The notes: generated by a model from the sequence alone, not told the origin. Counted from the first letter of the stretch, positions 7,046-15,420 are shown. The stretch is 25,009 nt of DNA from a bacterium (GCA_013203265.1 JABMQK010000209.1:1-25009); one strand, 5' to 3'. A program made the numbers and translations.

Positions 7046-8314
7046 ATGGATTACACAATAACAGAAAAGATACTTTTATCGCATACCGATAAAAAATCAA
7101 TTAGGCCTGGTGAGTTTATCTGGGCAAAGATAGATTTTAGCTTGGGTAATGATATTACCGCTCCTATTGCAATAGAACAGTTTGAAAAGTATGGCGCAAA
7201 AAAAGTTTTCGATAATAAAAGAATTGCTCTTATTCCCGACCACTTTACACCCGCAAAAGACATCAAAAGCGCTAATCAGGTTAAGAGGTTAAAAGATTTT
7301 GCTTGTAGATACAGGATAAAACACTACTACGAAGTCGGTCGTATGGGGATTGAACATGCGCTTCTGCCTGAATTGGGTCTAGTAAAACCCGGCGATTTAG
7401 TAATAGGTGCAGATTCTCATACATGTACTTATGGGGCCCTAGGTGCCTTTTCTACTGGTGTAGGATCTACTGATTTAGCAGCGGCTTGGATTACAGGTCA
7501 TTGTTGGTTGAGAGTCCCTGAAAGTATAAAATTTATATACAAAGGCAAACTGCCTAAATGGGTTAGCGGTAAAGATTTAATTCTTTACACTATTTTAGAT
7601 ATTGGTGTCGACGGCGCACTGTATAAAGCTATGGAATTTGGCGGTAGTGCAATTAGACAATTATCCATGGATGATAGATTTGCTATGTGTAATATGGCAA
7701 TTGAAGCCGGAGGAAAATCCGGAATAATTGAGCCCGATAAAACAACATTTGAGTATGTTAAAAAGCGTAGGGATTACAAAGCAAAATTTAGAAATTTAAA
7801 AAGTGATAAGAATGCACGTTACTCTGAGACTAGAGAATATGATGTATCCAGATTAGAACCACAAGTAGCTTGTCCACATCTACCCAGCAATGTAAAACCT
7901 GTAAGCAAATTAAAGAATGTAAAGATTGATCAGGTGTTTATTGGTTCTTGTACAAATGGACGTATTTCTGATTTAAGGATAGCCGCAAGAATTTTAAAAG
8001 GTAAGAAAGTCAATTCCAGAGTGAGAGCAATTATTATTCCGGCGACTCAAAAGATTTATTTGGATGCGATAAAAGAAGGGTTGCTCCAGATTTTTGTCAA
8101 GGCGGGAGGGGTAGTTTCTACTCCTACATGCGGTCCTTGTTTAGGAGGGCATGCAGGAATTTTAGCCGAAGGAGAAGTTGCTTTAGCTACGACTAATAGA
8201 AATTTTGTTGGTCGAATGGGTAGTCCGAAAAGTTTTGTGTATTTGTCAAATCCAGCTGTAGCTGCGGCAAGCGCGATAGCCGGAAAGATCATTCATCCTG
8301 GGGAAATAGTATGA
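7046..8314 (+). CDS. leuC: 3-isopropylmalate dehydratase large subunit
   Basis: Aconitase-family subunit that, with LeuD, isomerises 2-isopropylmalate to 3-isopropylmalate in leucine synthesis. The 422-residue protein belongs to the shorter LeuC/homoaconitase group common in archaea and many bacteria. The iron-sulphur cluster ligands are Cys302 (GSCTNGR) and Cys362 and Cys365 (TCGPCLGG); GADSHTCTYGALG at 121-133 is another family block. It overlaps leuD by four bases (ATGA), so the subunits are translationally coupled. A homoaconitase role is less likely because leuB follows and lysine is made through the DAP route here. No clear ribosome site is visible before the ATG. Confidence 0.92.
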   Translation: MDYTITEKILLSHTDKKSIRPGEFIWAKIDFSLGNDITAPIAIEQFEKYGAKKVFDNKRIALIPDHFTPAKDIKSANQVKRLKDFACRYRIKHYYEVGRMGIEHALLPELGLVKPGDLVIGADSHTCTYGALGAFSTGVGSTDLAAAWITGHCWLRVPESIKFIYKGKLPKWVSGKDLILYTILDIGVDGALYKAMEFGGSAIRQLSMDDRFAMCNMAIEAGGKSGIIEPDKTTFEYVKKRRDYKAKFRNLKSDKNARYSETREYDVSRLEPQVACPHLPSNVKPVSKLKNVKIDQVFIGSCTNGRISDLRIAARILKGKKVNSRVRAIIIPATQKIYLDAIKEGLLQIFVKAGGVVSTPTCGPCLGGHAGILAEGEVALATTNRNFVGRMGSPKSFVYLSNPAVAAASAIAGKIIHPGEIV

Positions 8315-8805
8315 TTATTAGAGGAAAAGTTCATAAATTCGGCAATGATATCAACACCGACGATATTATTGCCGCAAAATATTTAAATACTACTGATGCC
8401 AAAGAATTGGGTAAGCACTGTATGGAGACAATCGATTCAGATTTTATACAGAAAGTATCAAAGGGAAATATCATAGTGGGAGGCAAAAATTTTGGCTGTG
8501 GTTCGTCTCGCGAGCATGCTCCTATAGCTATTAAAGGATGCGGCATTTCTTTGGTAATTGCAAAAAGTTTTGCTAGAATATTTTTTAGAAACTCTGTTAA
8601 TATTGGTTTGCCTATATTGGAATTAAAAGATGAAGGTAAGATAAATGAAGGTGATGAATTAGAGGTGGATTTAACAAAAGGTAAAGTTAGAAATTTAATT
8701 CAAAATAAAATTTATGAATCACAGGCATTTGCTGAGTTTATGCAGGAATTAATTCAATCAGGGGGATTGATGAAATGGATTCGAAGAAAACACAATACAA
8801 AATAG
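8311..8805 (+). CDS. leuD: 3-isopropylmalate dehydratase small subunit
   Basis: Swivel-domain partner of LeuC (164 residues, normal for this group). It has NTDDIIAAKYLNT near residues 15-27 and the GKNFGCGSSREHAP block. The YLNT loop resembles the YLRT loop reported for isopropylmalate isomerases rather than the YLVY of homoaconitases, which supports leucine synthesis; this is based on family knowledge. The last ten codons overlap the start of leuB by 31 bases. The likely family core ends near GGLMKWI, so the tail RRKHNTK may simply result from that overlap. Confidence 0.92.
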   Translation: MIIRGKVHKFGNDINTDDIIAAKYLNTTDAKELGKHCMETIDSDFIQKVSKGNIIVGGKNFGCGSSREHAPIAIKGCGISLVIAKSFARIFFRNSVNIGLPILELKDEGKINEGDELEVDLTKGKVRNLIQNKIYESQAFAEFMQELIQSGGLMKWIRRKHNTK

Positions 8806-9842
8806 CTGTAATTCCAGGTGATGGCACAGGGCCAGAAGTTATTAGGGAAGGACTGAAGGTTCTTGAGGTTGTAAGTAGTAAATATGGTTTTAGATACGAA
8901 ACTATCAATTATGATTTTGGCGGAGATAGGCATTTAAAGACTGGTGAAGTCTTGCCGGATTCGGCCTTAGAAGAATTAAAGACTATGTCAGCAATTTATC
9001 TGGGTGCTGTAGGACATCCAGATGTAAAGCCGGGAATTTTAGAAAAAGGTTTACTTTTAAAACTAAGGTTTTCATTAGATCAACACATTAATCTGCGTCC
9101 AGTAAAATTGTACAATGTCGCATTTTGTCCATTGAAAGATAAAGTAGAGAAAGATGTGGATTTTGTAGTTGTGCGTGAAAATTCTGAAGGGCTTTATAAA
9201 GGTATGGGCGAATTTCAAAACAAAGGCACAAAGGATGAGGTAGCAATTCAGATTTCTTACAATACAAGAAAAGGTGTTGAGCGTTGTATTCGTTACGCAT
9301 TTGAATATACACGAAAACGCAACAGACAAAAGAAACTTACACTTTGCGGCAAGACTAATGTTTTAACTTATGCTTGGGATCTATGGGAGCGTACTTTTTA
9401 TGAAGTGGCTAAAGAATACCCTGATATAAAAACAGACTATGCTCATGTTGACGCTACTTGTATGTGGTTTGTCAAAAATCCTGAATGGTTTGACGTAGTC
9501 GTTACAGATAATATGTTTGGTGATATTATCACTGATTTAGGTGCTATGGTTCAAGGCGGAATGGGTATCGCTGCAGGAGGAAATATTAATCCGCAGGGCG
9601 TCTCTATGTTTGAGCCGATTGGTGGCTCTGCCCCAAAATACACCGGAAAAAATGTTATTAATCCTTTAGCTGCGATTTGTGCATTGAGCATGCTTCTTAG
9701 CGAGATTGGTGAAGTTCAAGCAGCAAAGGAAGTTGAAGATGCGGTAATTAAGGTTGTAAAGGAAAAGTTGAAAAGTTTAAGCGCAGGAAAAATGGGTTAT
9801 TCTACGTCTGAAGTTGGCGACCTAGTCGTAAAGAATTTGTAA
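8775..9842 (+). CDS. leuB: 3-isopropylmalate dehydrogenase
   Basis: NAD-dependent oxidative decarboxylase that makes the keto acid precursor of leucine. The 355-residue protein starts IAVIPGDGTGPEV after eight residues. It has the substrate-specificity region EKGLLLKLRFSLDQHINLRP, whose LL-x-x-R pattern is of the isopropylmalate type, and the metal-binding DNMFGDIITDLGA block. Isocitrate dehydrogenase and tartrate dehydrogenase are close relatives, but leuC and leuD directly upstream favour LeuB. The start overlaps leuD by 31 bases, with a GGGGG ribosome site ten bases before the ATG. leuA is not in the window, so the first step must be encoded elsewhere. Confidence 0.9.
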   Translation: MDSKKTQYKIAVIPGDGTGPEVIREGLKVLEVVSSKYGFRYETINYDFGGDRHLKTGEVLPDSALEELKTMSAIYLGAVGHPDVKPGILEKGLLLKLRFSLDQHINLRPVKLYNVAFCPLKDKVEKDVDFVVVRENSEGLYKGMGEFQNKGTKDEVAIQISYNTRKGVERCIRYAFEYTRKRNRQKKLTLCGKTNVLTYAWDLWERTFYEVAKEYPDIKTDYAHVDATCMWFVKNPEWFDVVVTDNMFGDIITDLGAMVQGGMGIAAGGNINPQGVSMFEPIGGSAPKYTGKNVINPLAAICALSMLLSEIGEVQAAKEVEDAVIKVVKEKLKSLSAGKMGYSTSEVGDLVVKNL

Positions 9843-9866
9843 CAAATACAAAATTGAGGATTAATC

Positions 9867-10955
9867 ATGAAGAAAAAGAAGGCATATAATGTTGCAGTCA
9901 TAGGTGTAGGCGTGGTTGGACAGATGATGTTGCGTATTTTGAAAGAACGCAATTTTCCAATTAAGAATTTAAGGGTATTTGCGCGCAGTGCACGTCAGAT
10001 TCAAGTGGATGGGATTAGTTATGACGTTCAAGTTATTAGCCCCGAAGGATTTGAGGGTGTTGATATTGCCTTGTTTGCAGGGACTGAAGGAGAAAAAGGT
10101 GCATCTGTAACTTTTGCTGGTGAAGCGGTAAAGAGGGGAGCGATAGTAATTGATAATGGAGCTGATTTTAGAATGGATCCAGATGTTCCTTTGGTTGTTC
10201 CCGAAGTAAATCCTAAAGATGCAAAAAAATATCGCAAGAAAGGCATAATTGCTAATCCTAACTGTTCAACTATTCAGATGGTTGTTGCTTTATGGCCGAT
10301 ACATAAAGTAGTAAAGATTAAAAGGGTGGTGGTTTCTTCTTATCAAGCTGCATCTGGAGCAGGAAGAGGAACGGTTGAGCAATTATTTAAAGAGACAAAA
10401 GAAATTCTTGATGCAGGATGCAGGATGCCTGCCTTGCCGGCAGGCAGGCAGGAAGCAGGAAGAATTGAACCTGAATCGTGTATTTTGAATCACGAGTCAA
10501 AAATTTTACCTAAACAGATTGCTTTCAATGTTCTTCCTCATATTGGAAGCTTTGGTGAATCTGATTATACCTCTGAAGAGTGGAAGATGGTAAGAGAGAC
10601 GCATAAAATTATGCATAGCGATAAGATAAAAATCAGTGCCACTACTGTGAGAGTGCCAGTTCGAACTGGTCATGCCGAAGCCATTTACATTGAAACAAAA
10701 AAGGATTTTTCTCTTGATCAATTAAGAGAATTATTAAAGAATTCTGCGGGTATCGAATTAATCGATGATCCCAAAAATAATCTTTATCCTCTGCCAATCG
10801 AAGCTGAAGATAAAGATGCTGTTTTTGTTGGTCGAATACGTAAAGACCCATATGTTAAGAATGCATTCTGGCTTTGGGTTGTTTCAGATAATCTTCGTAA
10901 AGGCGCTGCTTTGAACGCAGTGCAAATTGCAGAACTTCTAATAGCTAAGAAATAA
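9867..10955 (+). CDS. asd: Aspartate-semialdehyde dehydrogenase with in-frame palindromic insert
   Basis: Reduces aspartyl phosphate to aspartate semialdehyde, the branch point to lysine, DAP, threonine and methionine. The sequence shows the Rossmann start VAVIGVGVVGQ, the nucleophile Cys133 (ANPNCSTIQM), SSYQAASGAGRG at 157-168 and His269 (RTGHAEA). At 362 residues it is longer than the usual 330-345. The excess is an in-frame stretch at about residues 184-211 (10416-10499), read as MPALPAGRQEAGR plus flanks, between the helix KETKEILDA and the conserved segment KQIAFNVLPHIGSF. The two sides rejoin normally, so the enzyme is probably still active. The gene lies 24 bases after leuB. Confidence 0.93.
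   Translation: MKKKKAYNVAVIGVGVVGQMMLRILKERNFPIKNLRVFARSARQIQVDGISYDVQVISPEGFEGVDIALFAGTEGEKGASVTFAGEAVKRGAIVIDNGADFRMDPDVPLVVPEVNPKDAKKYRKKGIIANPNCSTIQMVVALWPIHKVVKIKRVVVSSYQAASGAGRGTVEQLFKETKEILDAGCRMPALPAGRQEAGRIEPESCILNHESKILPKQIAFNVLPHIGSFGESDYTSEEWKMVRETHKIMHSDKIKISATTVRVPVRTGHAEAIYIETKKDFSLDQLRELLKNSAGIELIDDPKNNLYPLPIEAEDKDAVFVGRIRKDPYVKNAFWLWVVSDNLRKGAALNAVQIAELLIAKK
10411..10500. repeat. Palindromic repeat inserted in frame in asd
   Basis: A short tandem of ATGCAGG (10411-10424) leads into an 8-bp palindrome, GCCTGCCT at 10427-10434 and AGGCAGGC at 10442-10449, with TGCCGGC between. A second, imperfect inverted pair follows: TGAATCGTG at 10452+20 and CACGAGTCA near 10491-10499, matching 8 of 9. 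The G+C-rich palindrome is foreign to the A+T-rich gene around it. Translated, it gives the low-complexity PALPAGRQ type of peptide that I associate with mobile palindromes of candidate-phylum genomes (from memory, not searched here). No stop codon is introduced. Confidence 0.75.
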
Positions 10956-10956
10956 A

Positions 10957-12543
10957 ATGTTTGATAGGAATCAGTCCAGAATAATAATTATTCTTGGATT
11001 ATTGGGAGTTTTTAGTTGTATCTTTTCTTTCTCTCGCCTTTCTGAAATTCCCGCTCTTGATTTTAAATTTCCCCTAGAAAAAGAAAAAATTATTATTAAA
11101 GCAGATAGCTTTATTGATTTACAGGGATATTCTTATAGATCCCCTATAAAAAAAGTCAAAGCCTTATCAGATGAGAAAAATATTATTTATCTTCAGAGAA
11201 GATTTGGCGTTAAAAGAGCCAATCAATTTTTAAAATCTTTACCTCTATATTATTGGCAGATAGATTATGTTTATGGTAAGGACAGAAAATTTCTGTATTC
11301 AAAAAAATCAAGACAGCTTACAAGGATATTCATTAGTCCGGTTGACGGAAAGATAATTGGATTTAATCATTTACCAAAGCCAGAAGAATATAAGCATTTT
11401 CGTATTTTATCAAAGGACGAATCAGAAGCGATAGCGGACGATTTTTTTAGTTTAATAGACTTTGATATTTCTGGTTTTAGAATGTCAAGGTATTCTTCCA
11501 TAGAGAGAAAACATATTTTTGAATGGGAGAAGATTATTCCCGAATTCAAAACAGCAAAATTAAGAATAAAGTTAGATATTTTTGGGGATAAAGTTGGTAA
11601 TTTTTCTTATTTTCTCGAGTTGCATCCTAAAGAAATCAAACAATTCGAATCCGGTAATATTTTAGCTTTAGTCCTGTCTACTGTTTTGAATGTGTTGGTG
11701 TTTGCTTTAGTTATTTTTGTTTTAATAGTTTCAATTAGAAAACGAAAGAAGTTAGAGTGGAAATTCGGCTTACCCTTTGCTTTGTTAATTTTGTTAACTT
11801 CGTTGATAAATTTCTATAAGTTAATTGATTATAAAGGGTCATTTTTGATTACATTTTTGTGTGTTTCTGTTTTTAGTGCTGTTGTCTATTTTCTTTGGAC
11901 GATGATAGTATCATGTGTTGCGAAATTTTTTGCTAAAGAATCGAATATAGATTTTTTCCCAATTAAAGTTTCCTCTTCGATTATGTTAAGTTATATTTTT
12001 GTTTTTACGGGTTTGGGTTTTACTATGTTGATATACGTTTTTATTCAAAAATTATTTAATCCAGTTGCTACTTTGGGATTCTATAGTTTTTTCTCCGAAT
12101 TTCCCCATTTTAGATTTTCTTTTTTAATTGCACCACTCCTATCTTTAAGCGCTGCAGTTGGTGAGGAATTATTTTTTAGGGCCCTTATGATTTCTTTTAT
12201 AAATAGATATTTAAAGAGGATGGGTCCGGCGATTGTGCTATCTAGCCTAATATGGTCTTTTATTCATGTTTCACCGATTGGATATGGCGATGTCTATCCT
12301 GGTTTTGTTAAAGGTCTCATCTTATTGCCAATAGGAATCTTATTTGGTTATATCTTTATAAGATTTGGTTTGGTTTGTGCCATTGTAACCCACTATCTTT
12401 ACGACCTTGTTGCCATAGGAACATCTTATTTAGAATTTAGTAATTTTCGCTATTTGAATGAAAATGTTATTATGATGTTAGCGGCTGCTATTTTGCCATT
12501 ATTAATTGTGTTTTACCTTAAGTTTAAAAAACCTAATGCATAA
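10957..12543 (+). CDS. CPBP-family intramembrane metalloprotease with large N-terminal domain
   Basis: A 528-residue membrane protein. Residues 9-26 form a signal-anchor-like hydrophobic helix. Residues 30-232 are soluble and probably extracytoplasmic. From 235 on there are about eight further hydrophobic segments. The last part has the CPBP (CAAX protease/bacteriocin-processing) signature: E403-E404 and R408 (EELFFR), His437 (WSFIHVSP) and His479 with Asp483 (HYLYD), the residues expected in a Rce1-like glutamate/histidine active site. The N-terminal domain has two segments resembling PepSY-type folds (W-x-V/I ... spacing with DGKIIG near 130 and a W near 190); this is a guess. Start is the ATG one base after the asd stop. 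The substrate is unknown; the neighbours do not reveal it. Confidence 0.85.
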   Translation: MFDRNQSRIIIILGLLGVFSCIFSFSRLSEIPALDFKFPLEKEKIIIKADSFIDLQGYSYRSPIKKVKALSDEKNIIYLQRRFGVKRANQFLKSLPLYYWQIDYVYGKDRKFLYSKKSRQLTRIFISPVDGKIIGFNHLPKPEEYKHFRILSKDESEAIADDFFSLIDFDISGFRMSRYSSIERKHIFEWEKIIPEFKTAKLRIKLDIFGDKVGNFSYFLELHPKEIKQFESGNILALVLSTVLNVLVFALVIFVLIVSIRKRKKLEWKFGLPFALLILLTSLINFYKLIDYKGSFLITFLCVSVFSAVVYFLWTMIVSCVAKFFAKESNIDFFPIKVSSSIMLSYIFVFTGLGFTMLIYVFIQKLFNPVATLGFYSFFSEFPHFRFSFLIAPLLSLSAAVGEELFFRALMISFINRYLKRMGPAIVLSSLIWSFIHVSPIGYGDVYPGFVKGLILLPIGILFGYIFIRFGLVCAIVTHYLYDLVAIGTSYLEFSNFRYLNENVIMMLAAAILPLLIVFYLKFKKPNA

Positions 12544-13312
12544 TATAAAGTTAACCATAGAATATGACGGGACCAAATATTGCGGTTGGCAGAAACAAAG
12601 AGTCAAAAGGTTTGGTTTTAAGAAGAAAAAACAAAAACTCGCCATTCAAGAAGCTATAGAATCTTGTATTAAGAAAGTACTTAGACAAAAAGTAAATATT
12701 ATTTCTTCAGGACGGACTGATAGCGGAGTGCATGCGTTAAAACAGGTGGCAAATTTTAAGACAACATCTAATATTAGGCCCCATAAGATAAAATTGGCAC
12801 TCAATGGTAATTTACCTAGAGATATACGGATTTCAGAGGCCGAGAGCGTTTCTTTGAAATTCCATTCGCGATACTCAGCTAAATCAAAGGTCTATCGCTA
12901 TATCATTCTAAATCAAGACCATAAATCGCCTTTCTGGGTCAATTATTCATATTGGTTTAAGTTCCCGTTGGATATAAGACTGATGAAAAAAGCTGCTAGT
13001 AATTTATTAGGAAGGAATGATTTTAAGGCATTTTGTGCTAGTGGTTCCAGTGTAGAAGACACTACAAGAAGTATAAAACGACTATCTATTGCTAATTTCA
13101 ATTATTTTTCATGTAATGCGATCTGTATTGAAATTGAGGCAGACGGATTTTTATATAATATGGTGAGAAATATTGTGGGGACATTGATTGAGGTTGGAAG
13201 AGGCAGATTTATCCCAAAAGATATTAAGAAAATTATTGAAAGCAGGGATAGATCTTTAGCTGGTCCTTGCGTTCCTGCCAAAGGGCTCTTTCTTATAGAG
13301 GTTAAATATTAG
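12536..13312 (+). CDS. truA: tRNA pseudouridine(38-40) synthase
   Basis: Converts uridines 38-40 of the tRNA anticodon arm to pseudouridine. From the ATG at 12536 the protein has 258 residues and begins NIKLTIEYDGTKYCGWQ, the TruA N-terminus. The catalytic aspartate is Asp62 in SGRTDSGVHA. A C-terminal VRNIVGTLIEVGRG block is also typical. A lysine-rich stretch, KRFGFKKKKQK at about 24-34, is longer than in most relatives. A TTG ten codons upstream (12506) would extend the frame but overlaps the protease gene deeply and adds no family sequence; the ATG gives only an 8-base overlap. truA before rplM-rpsI is a common order. Confidence 0.94.
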   Translation: MHNIKLTIEYDGTKYCGWQKQRVKRFGFKKKKQKLAIQEAIESCIKKVLRQKVNIISSGRTDSGVHALKQVANFKTTSNIRPHKIKLALNGNLPRDIRISEAESVSLKFHSRYSAKSKVYRYIILNQDHKSPFWVNYSYWFKFPLDIRLMKKAASNLLGRNDFKAFCASGSSVEDTTRSIKRLSIANFNYFSCNAICIEIEADGFLYNMVRNIVGTLIEVGRGRFIPKDIKKIIESRDRSLAGPCVPAKGLFLIEVKY

Positions 13313-13346
13313 TGTTATCGAAATAACATCGGAGCCAAATTTGATA

Positions 13347-13374
13347 TTGACAAATAGCAAAAAAATGTTATACT
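13347..13374 (+). promoter_or_regulatory. Near-consensus extended -10 promoter before rplM
   Basis: TTGACA (13347-13352) is a perfect -35 box. After 16 bases comes TATACT (13369-13374), preceded by TG at 13366-13367, an extended -10. The expected transcription start, about seven bases downstream, is near 13380-13382, only two to four bases before the rplM ATG at 13384. This would give rplM-rpsI its own strong promoter and an almost leaderless mRNA. A small hairpin, TGTTAT/ATAACA (13313-13318/13323-13328), sits between the truA stop and the promoter but lacks a T-run. Confidence 0.75.
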
Positions 13375-13383
13375 TTTATCCTT

Positions 13384-13821
13384 ATGAATAAGACTACGTT
13401 TATGGCCAAAAAAGGCGAAATAAAACATTCTTGGTATATGGTTGACGCTACCAATAAGATTCTTGGTAGGCTGGCTGCTAAGGTAGCCTCAATTATTAAA
13501 GGAAAACATAAAGCAATTTTTACGCCTCATGTTGATTGCGGAGATTATGTTATTGTTGTAAATGCTTCAAAGATAAAGGTTACTGGTAGGAAGTTAAAAG
13601 AGAAAAAATATCTGAATTATTCTGGTTACCCGGGTGGACTAAAAGAGACTTCTTTAGAAAATATGCTTAAAAATAAACCAACTGAGGTAATAAAAAGAGC
13701 GGTGCGTAGGATGCTACCCAGAAAGCCTCTTTACGTGAAGGCGTTGAATAAATTGAGGATTTTCACTGGAGATAAACACCCTTATACTAATATTAAGAAA
13801 ATAAAGAAATTAGAGATATAA
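13384..13821 (+). CDS. rplM: 50S ribosomal protein L13
   Basis: Early-assembly protein of the large ribosomal subunit, 145 residues. It shows KHSWYMVDATNKILGRLAAKVA, the HVDCGDYVIVVNA block and the RRMLPRKPL segment, all diagnostic of L13. No ribosome site is visible before the ATG at 13384, which almost coincides with the predicted transcription start. A second in-frame ATG at 13402 also lacks a ribosome site. Alignment by eye to the usual L13 N-terminus (M-KTF-AK...W) favours the first. rpsI follows after 20 bases, the standard L13-S9 pair. Confidence 0.96.
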   Translation: MNKTTFMAKKGEIKHSWYMVDATNKILGRLAAKVASIIKGKHKAIFTPHVDCGDYVIVVNASKIKVTGRKLKEKKYLNYSGYPGGLKETSLENMLKNKPTEVIKRAVRRMLPRKPLYVKALNKLRIFTGDKHPYTNIKKIKKLEI

Positions 13822-13841
13822 ATACAAGAAAGCGTAGAGAT

Positions 13842-14237
13842 ATGGAAACAGTTACAAAATACAGAGCGACAGGAAGAAGAAAAGATGCTATAGCGACAGT
13901 AGAGCTCTTTGCTGGCAAGGGAGAAATTGTAGTTAATAAAAAACCTTGCGATTCCTATTTTTTAAGGGAGACCGACAGATTAATTTTGAGGCAACCTCTT
14001 GAAATCACTAATACCTTGGGTAAAGTGAATGTAAATGCGAAGGTAAGAGGAGGGGGTGCGACTGGTCAAGCTGGAGCATTGAGGCATGGTATTTCCAGGG
14101 CGCTATCTTTGATCGACGAGAACCACAGATTGATATTAAGAAAGGATGGATTTTTGACCCGCGATCCACGCACAAAAGAGCGCAAGAAATATGGTTTGAA
14201 GGGTGCTCGCAAGCGCTTCCAGTGGACGAAGAGGTAA
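13842..14237 (+). CDS. rpsI: 30S ribosomal protein S9
   Basis: Small-subunit protein (131 residues) whose C-terminal tail reaches the decoding P site. It begins KYRATGRRKDAIATVEL, has the GGGATGQAGALRHGISRAL block and ends KKYGLKGARKRFQWTKR, with the expected basic tail finishing in KR. A purine-rich AGCGTAGAGAT precedes the ATG. It is co-transcribed with rplM, and the unit ends at the terminator at 14297-14340. Confidence 0.97.
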   Translation: METVTKYRATGRRKDAIATVELFAGKGEIVVNKKPCDSYFLRETDRLILRQPLEITNTLGKVNVNAKVRGGGATGQAGALRHGISRALSLIDENHRLILRKDGFLTRDPRTKERKKYGLKGARKRFQWTKR

Positions 14238-14296
14238 GCACAAAGTTACATATAAAATAAGACAATAAATTTAATTTTGTAATATAGTGATTATGG

Positions 14297-14340
14297 CCTA
14301 TCTCGACGAAAAAAGCTTGACGAGATGGGTTTTTTATTTT
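14297..14340 (+). terminator. Intrinsic terminator after rpsI
   Basis: CCTATCTCG (14297-14305) pairs with CGAGATGGG (14321-14329), nine pairs with one T-G wobble, followed directly by TTTTTTATTTT. This is the clearest terminator in the window and closes the rplM-rpsI unit before the arg operon. The arg promoter should lie between 14341 and 14400; candidates are a TATACT at 14350-14355 without a good -35, or TTGACG at 14358-14363 with a poor -10. I cannot choose between them. Confidence 0.85.
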
Positions 14341-14400
14341 AGGATAGTATATACTTATTGACGATAAAAATAAATTTCTCGAGAATTTAGAGGTGATGAA

Positions 14401-15420
14401 ATGATAAAGATAGGAATAATAGGTGCTACTGGATATACCGGTGAAGAGCTGATAAAGATTTTAATAAGGCATCCACATGTGAGGCTTACTTATTTGGCCG
14501 CTAAAATCGATAAAGAACAACCCATCGATGAGATTTTTCCTTATTTAAAGAATAGGTTGAGTTTAAAATGTGAAATACTAGATATTCAGAAGGCAATATC
14601 GAAGGCTGATTTGTTTTTTCTTGCACTACCGCATACTATATCTATTAAGGTTGCACCTATACTTCTGAATCATAAAAAGCAGGTAATTGATTTAAGCGCA
14701 GATTACAGATTGAAGAATAGTAATGTTTATAAAAAATGGTATGAGGTTGTACATAAGGATAAAATTAATCTTAAGAAATCTGTGTATGGTTTACCAGAAT
14801 TGTACAGAGAGAAGATAAAAAATGCGGATTTAATTGCTAATCCCGGATGCTATCCCACTTCTGCAATATTAAGTATTGCTCCAGCTTTGGTCTCTGGTAT
14901 TATAAAATGTGATTCTATTATCATTGACGCAAAGTCGGGAGCGACAGGAATTGGAAGAAGAGCATCTATGAGCTTTTTTTATTCTGAGATAAACGAGAGC
15001 ATTAAGGCCTATAAAATAGACTGTCATCAACATATGCCAGAGATAGATCAAGAGTTATCGAAGATAGCAGATAAAAAGGTCAATGTTTCTTTCTGTCCCC
15101 ATTTGGTTCCTATGAATAGAGGGATTTTAGAGACTATTTATTTAAAATTAAAGAAAAAAATAAGTCTGCCACAAGTATTAAAGATTTATGAGAGGTTTTA
15201 TAAAACTGAACCTTTTGTTAGAATTGTTAAGGCCGATTCGTTTTCGACTAAGAATGTATTAGATACAAATTTTTGTGATATAGGATTGAGGATAAGTGAG
15301 AATAGAGGCCTTTTAGTCGTCGTTTCAGCTATTGATAATCTTTTGAAGGGTGCCTCTGGCCAAGCAGTGCAGAATATGAACATTATGTGTGGTTTTCCAG
15401 AAGTAGGTGGTTTATTATAG
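14401..15420 (+). CDS. argC: N-acetyl-gamma-glutamyl-phosphate reductase
   Basis: Third step of arginine synthesis: NADPH reduction of N-acetylglutamyl phosphate to the semialdehyde. The 339-residue protein starts IGIIGATGYTGEELI, the type 1 ArgC Rossmann motif, has the nucleophile Cys150 in ANPGCYPTS, and HLVPMNRGILETIY near residues 230-245. Length is typical. A strong ribosome site (TTAGAGGTGATG) precedes the ATG. It is first in a seven-gene arg operon, and its stop codon touches the argJ ATG with no gap. Confidence 0.96.
   Translation: MIKIGIIGATGYTGEELIKILIRHPHVRLTYLAAKIDKEQPIDEIFPYLKNRLSLKCEILDIQKAISKADLFFLALPHTISIKVAPILLNHKKQVIDLSADYRLKNSNVYKKWYEVVHKDKINLKKSVYGLPELYREKIKNADLIANPGCYPTSAILSIAPALVSGIIKCDSIIIDAKSGATGIGRRASMSFFYSEINESIKAYKIDCHQHMPEIDQELSKIADKKVNVSFCPHLVPMNRGILETIYLKLKKKISLPQVLKIYERFYKTEPFVRIVKADSFSTKNVLDTNFCDIGLRISENRGLLVVVSAIDNLLKGASGQAVQNMNIMCGFPEVGGLL

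Noticed and set aside
7046..9842. Aconitase, homoaconitase or isocitrate dehydrogenase functions for leuC-leuD-leuB
   Set aside because: The short LeuC/LeuD forms, the YLNT loop and the LL-x-x-R pattern in LeuB, plus the three-gene order, favour leucine synthesis; lysine is made through DAP here.
12506..12535. TTG start extending TruA by ten residues
   Set aside because: It overlaps the protease gene by 38 bases and the added residues are just the shifted reading of that gene; the ATG at 12536 fits TruA.
13313..13328. Terminator after truA
   Set aside because: A 6-bp hairpin with a CGAA loop is present but no T-run follows; the sequence leads straight into the rplM promoter.
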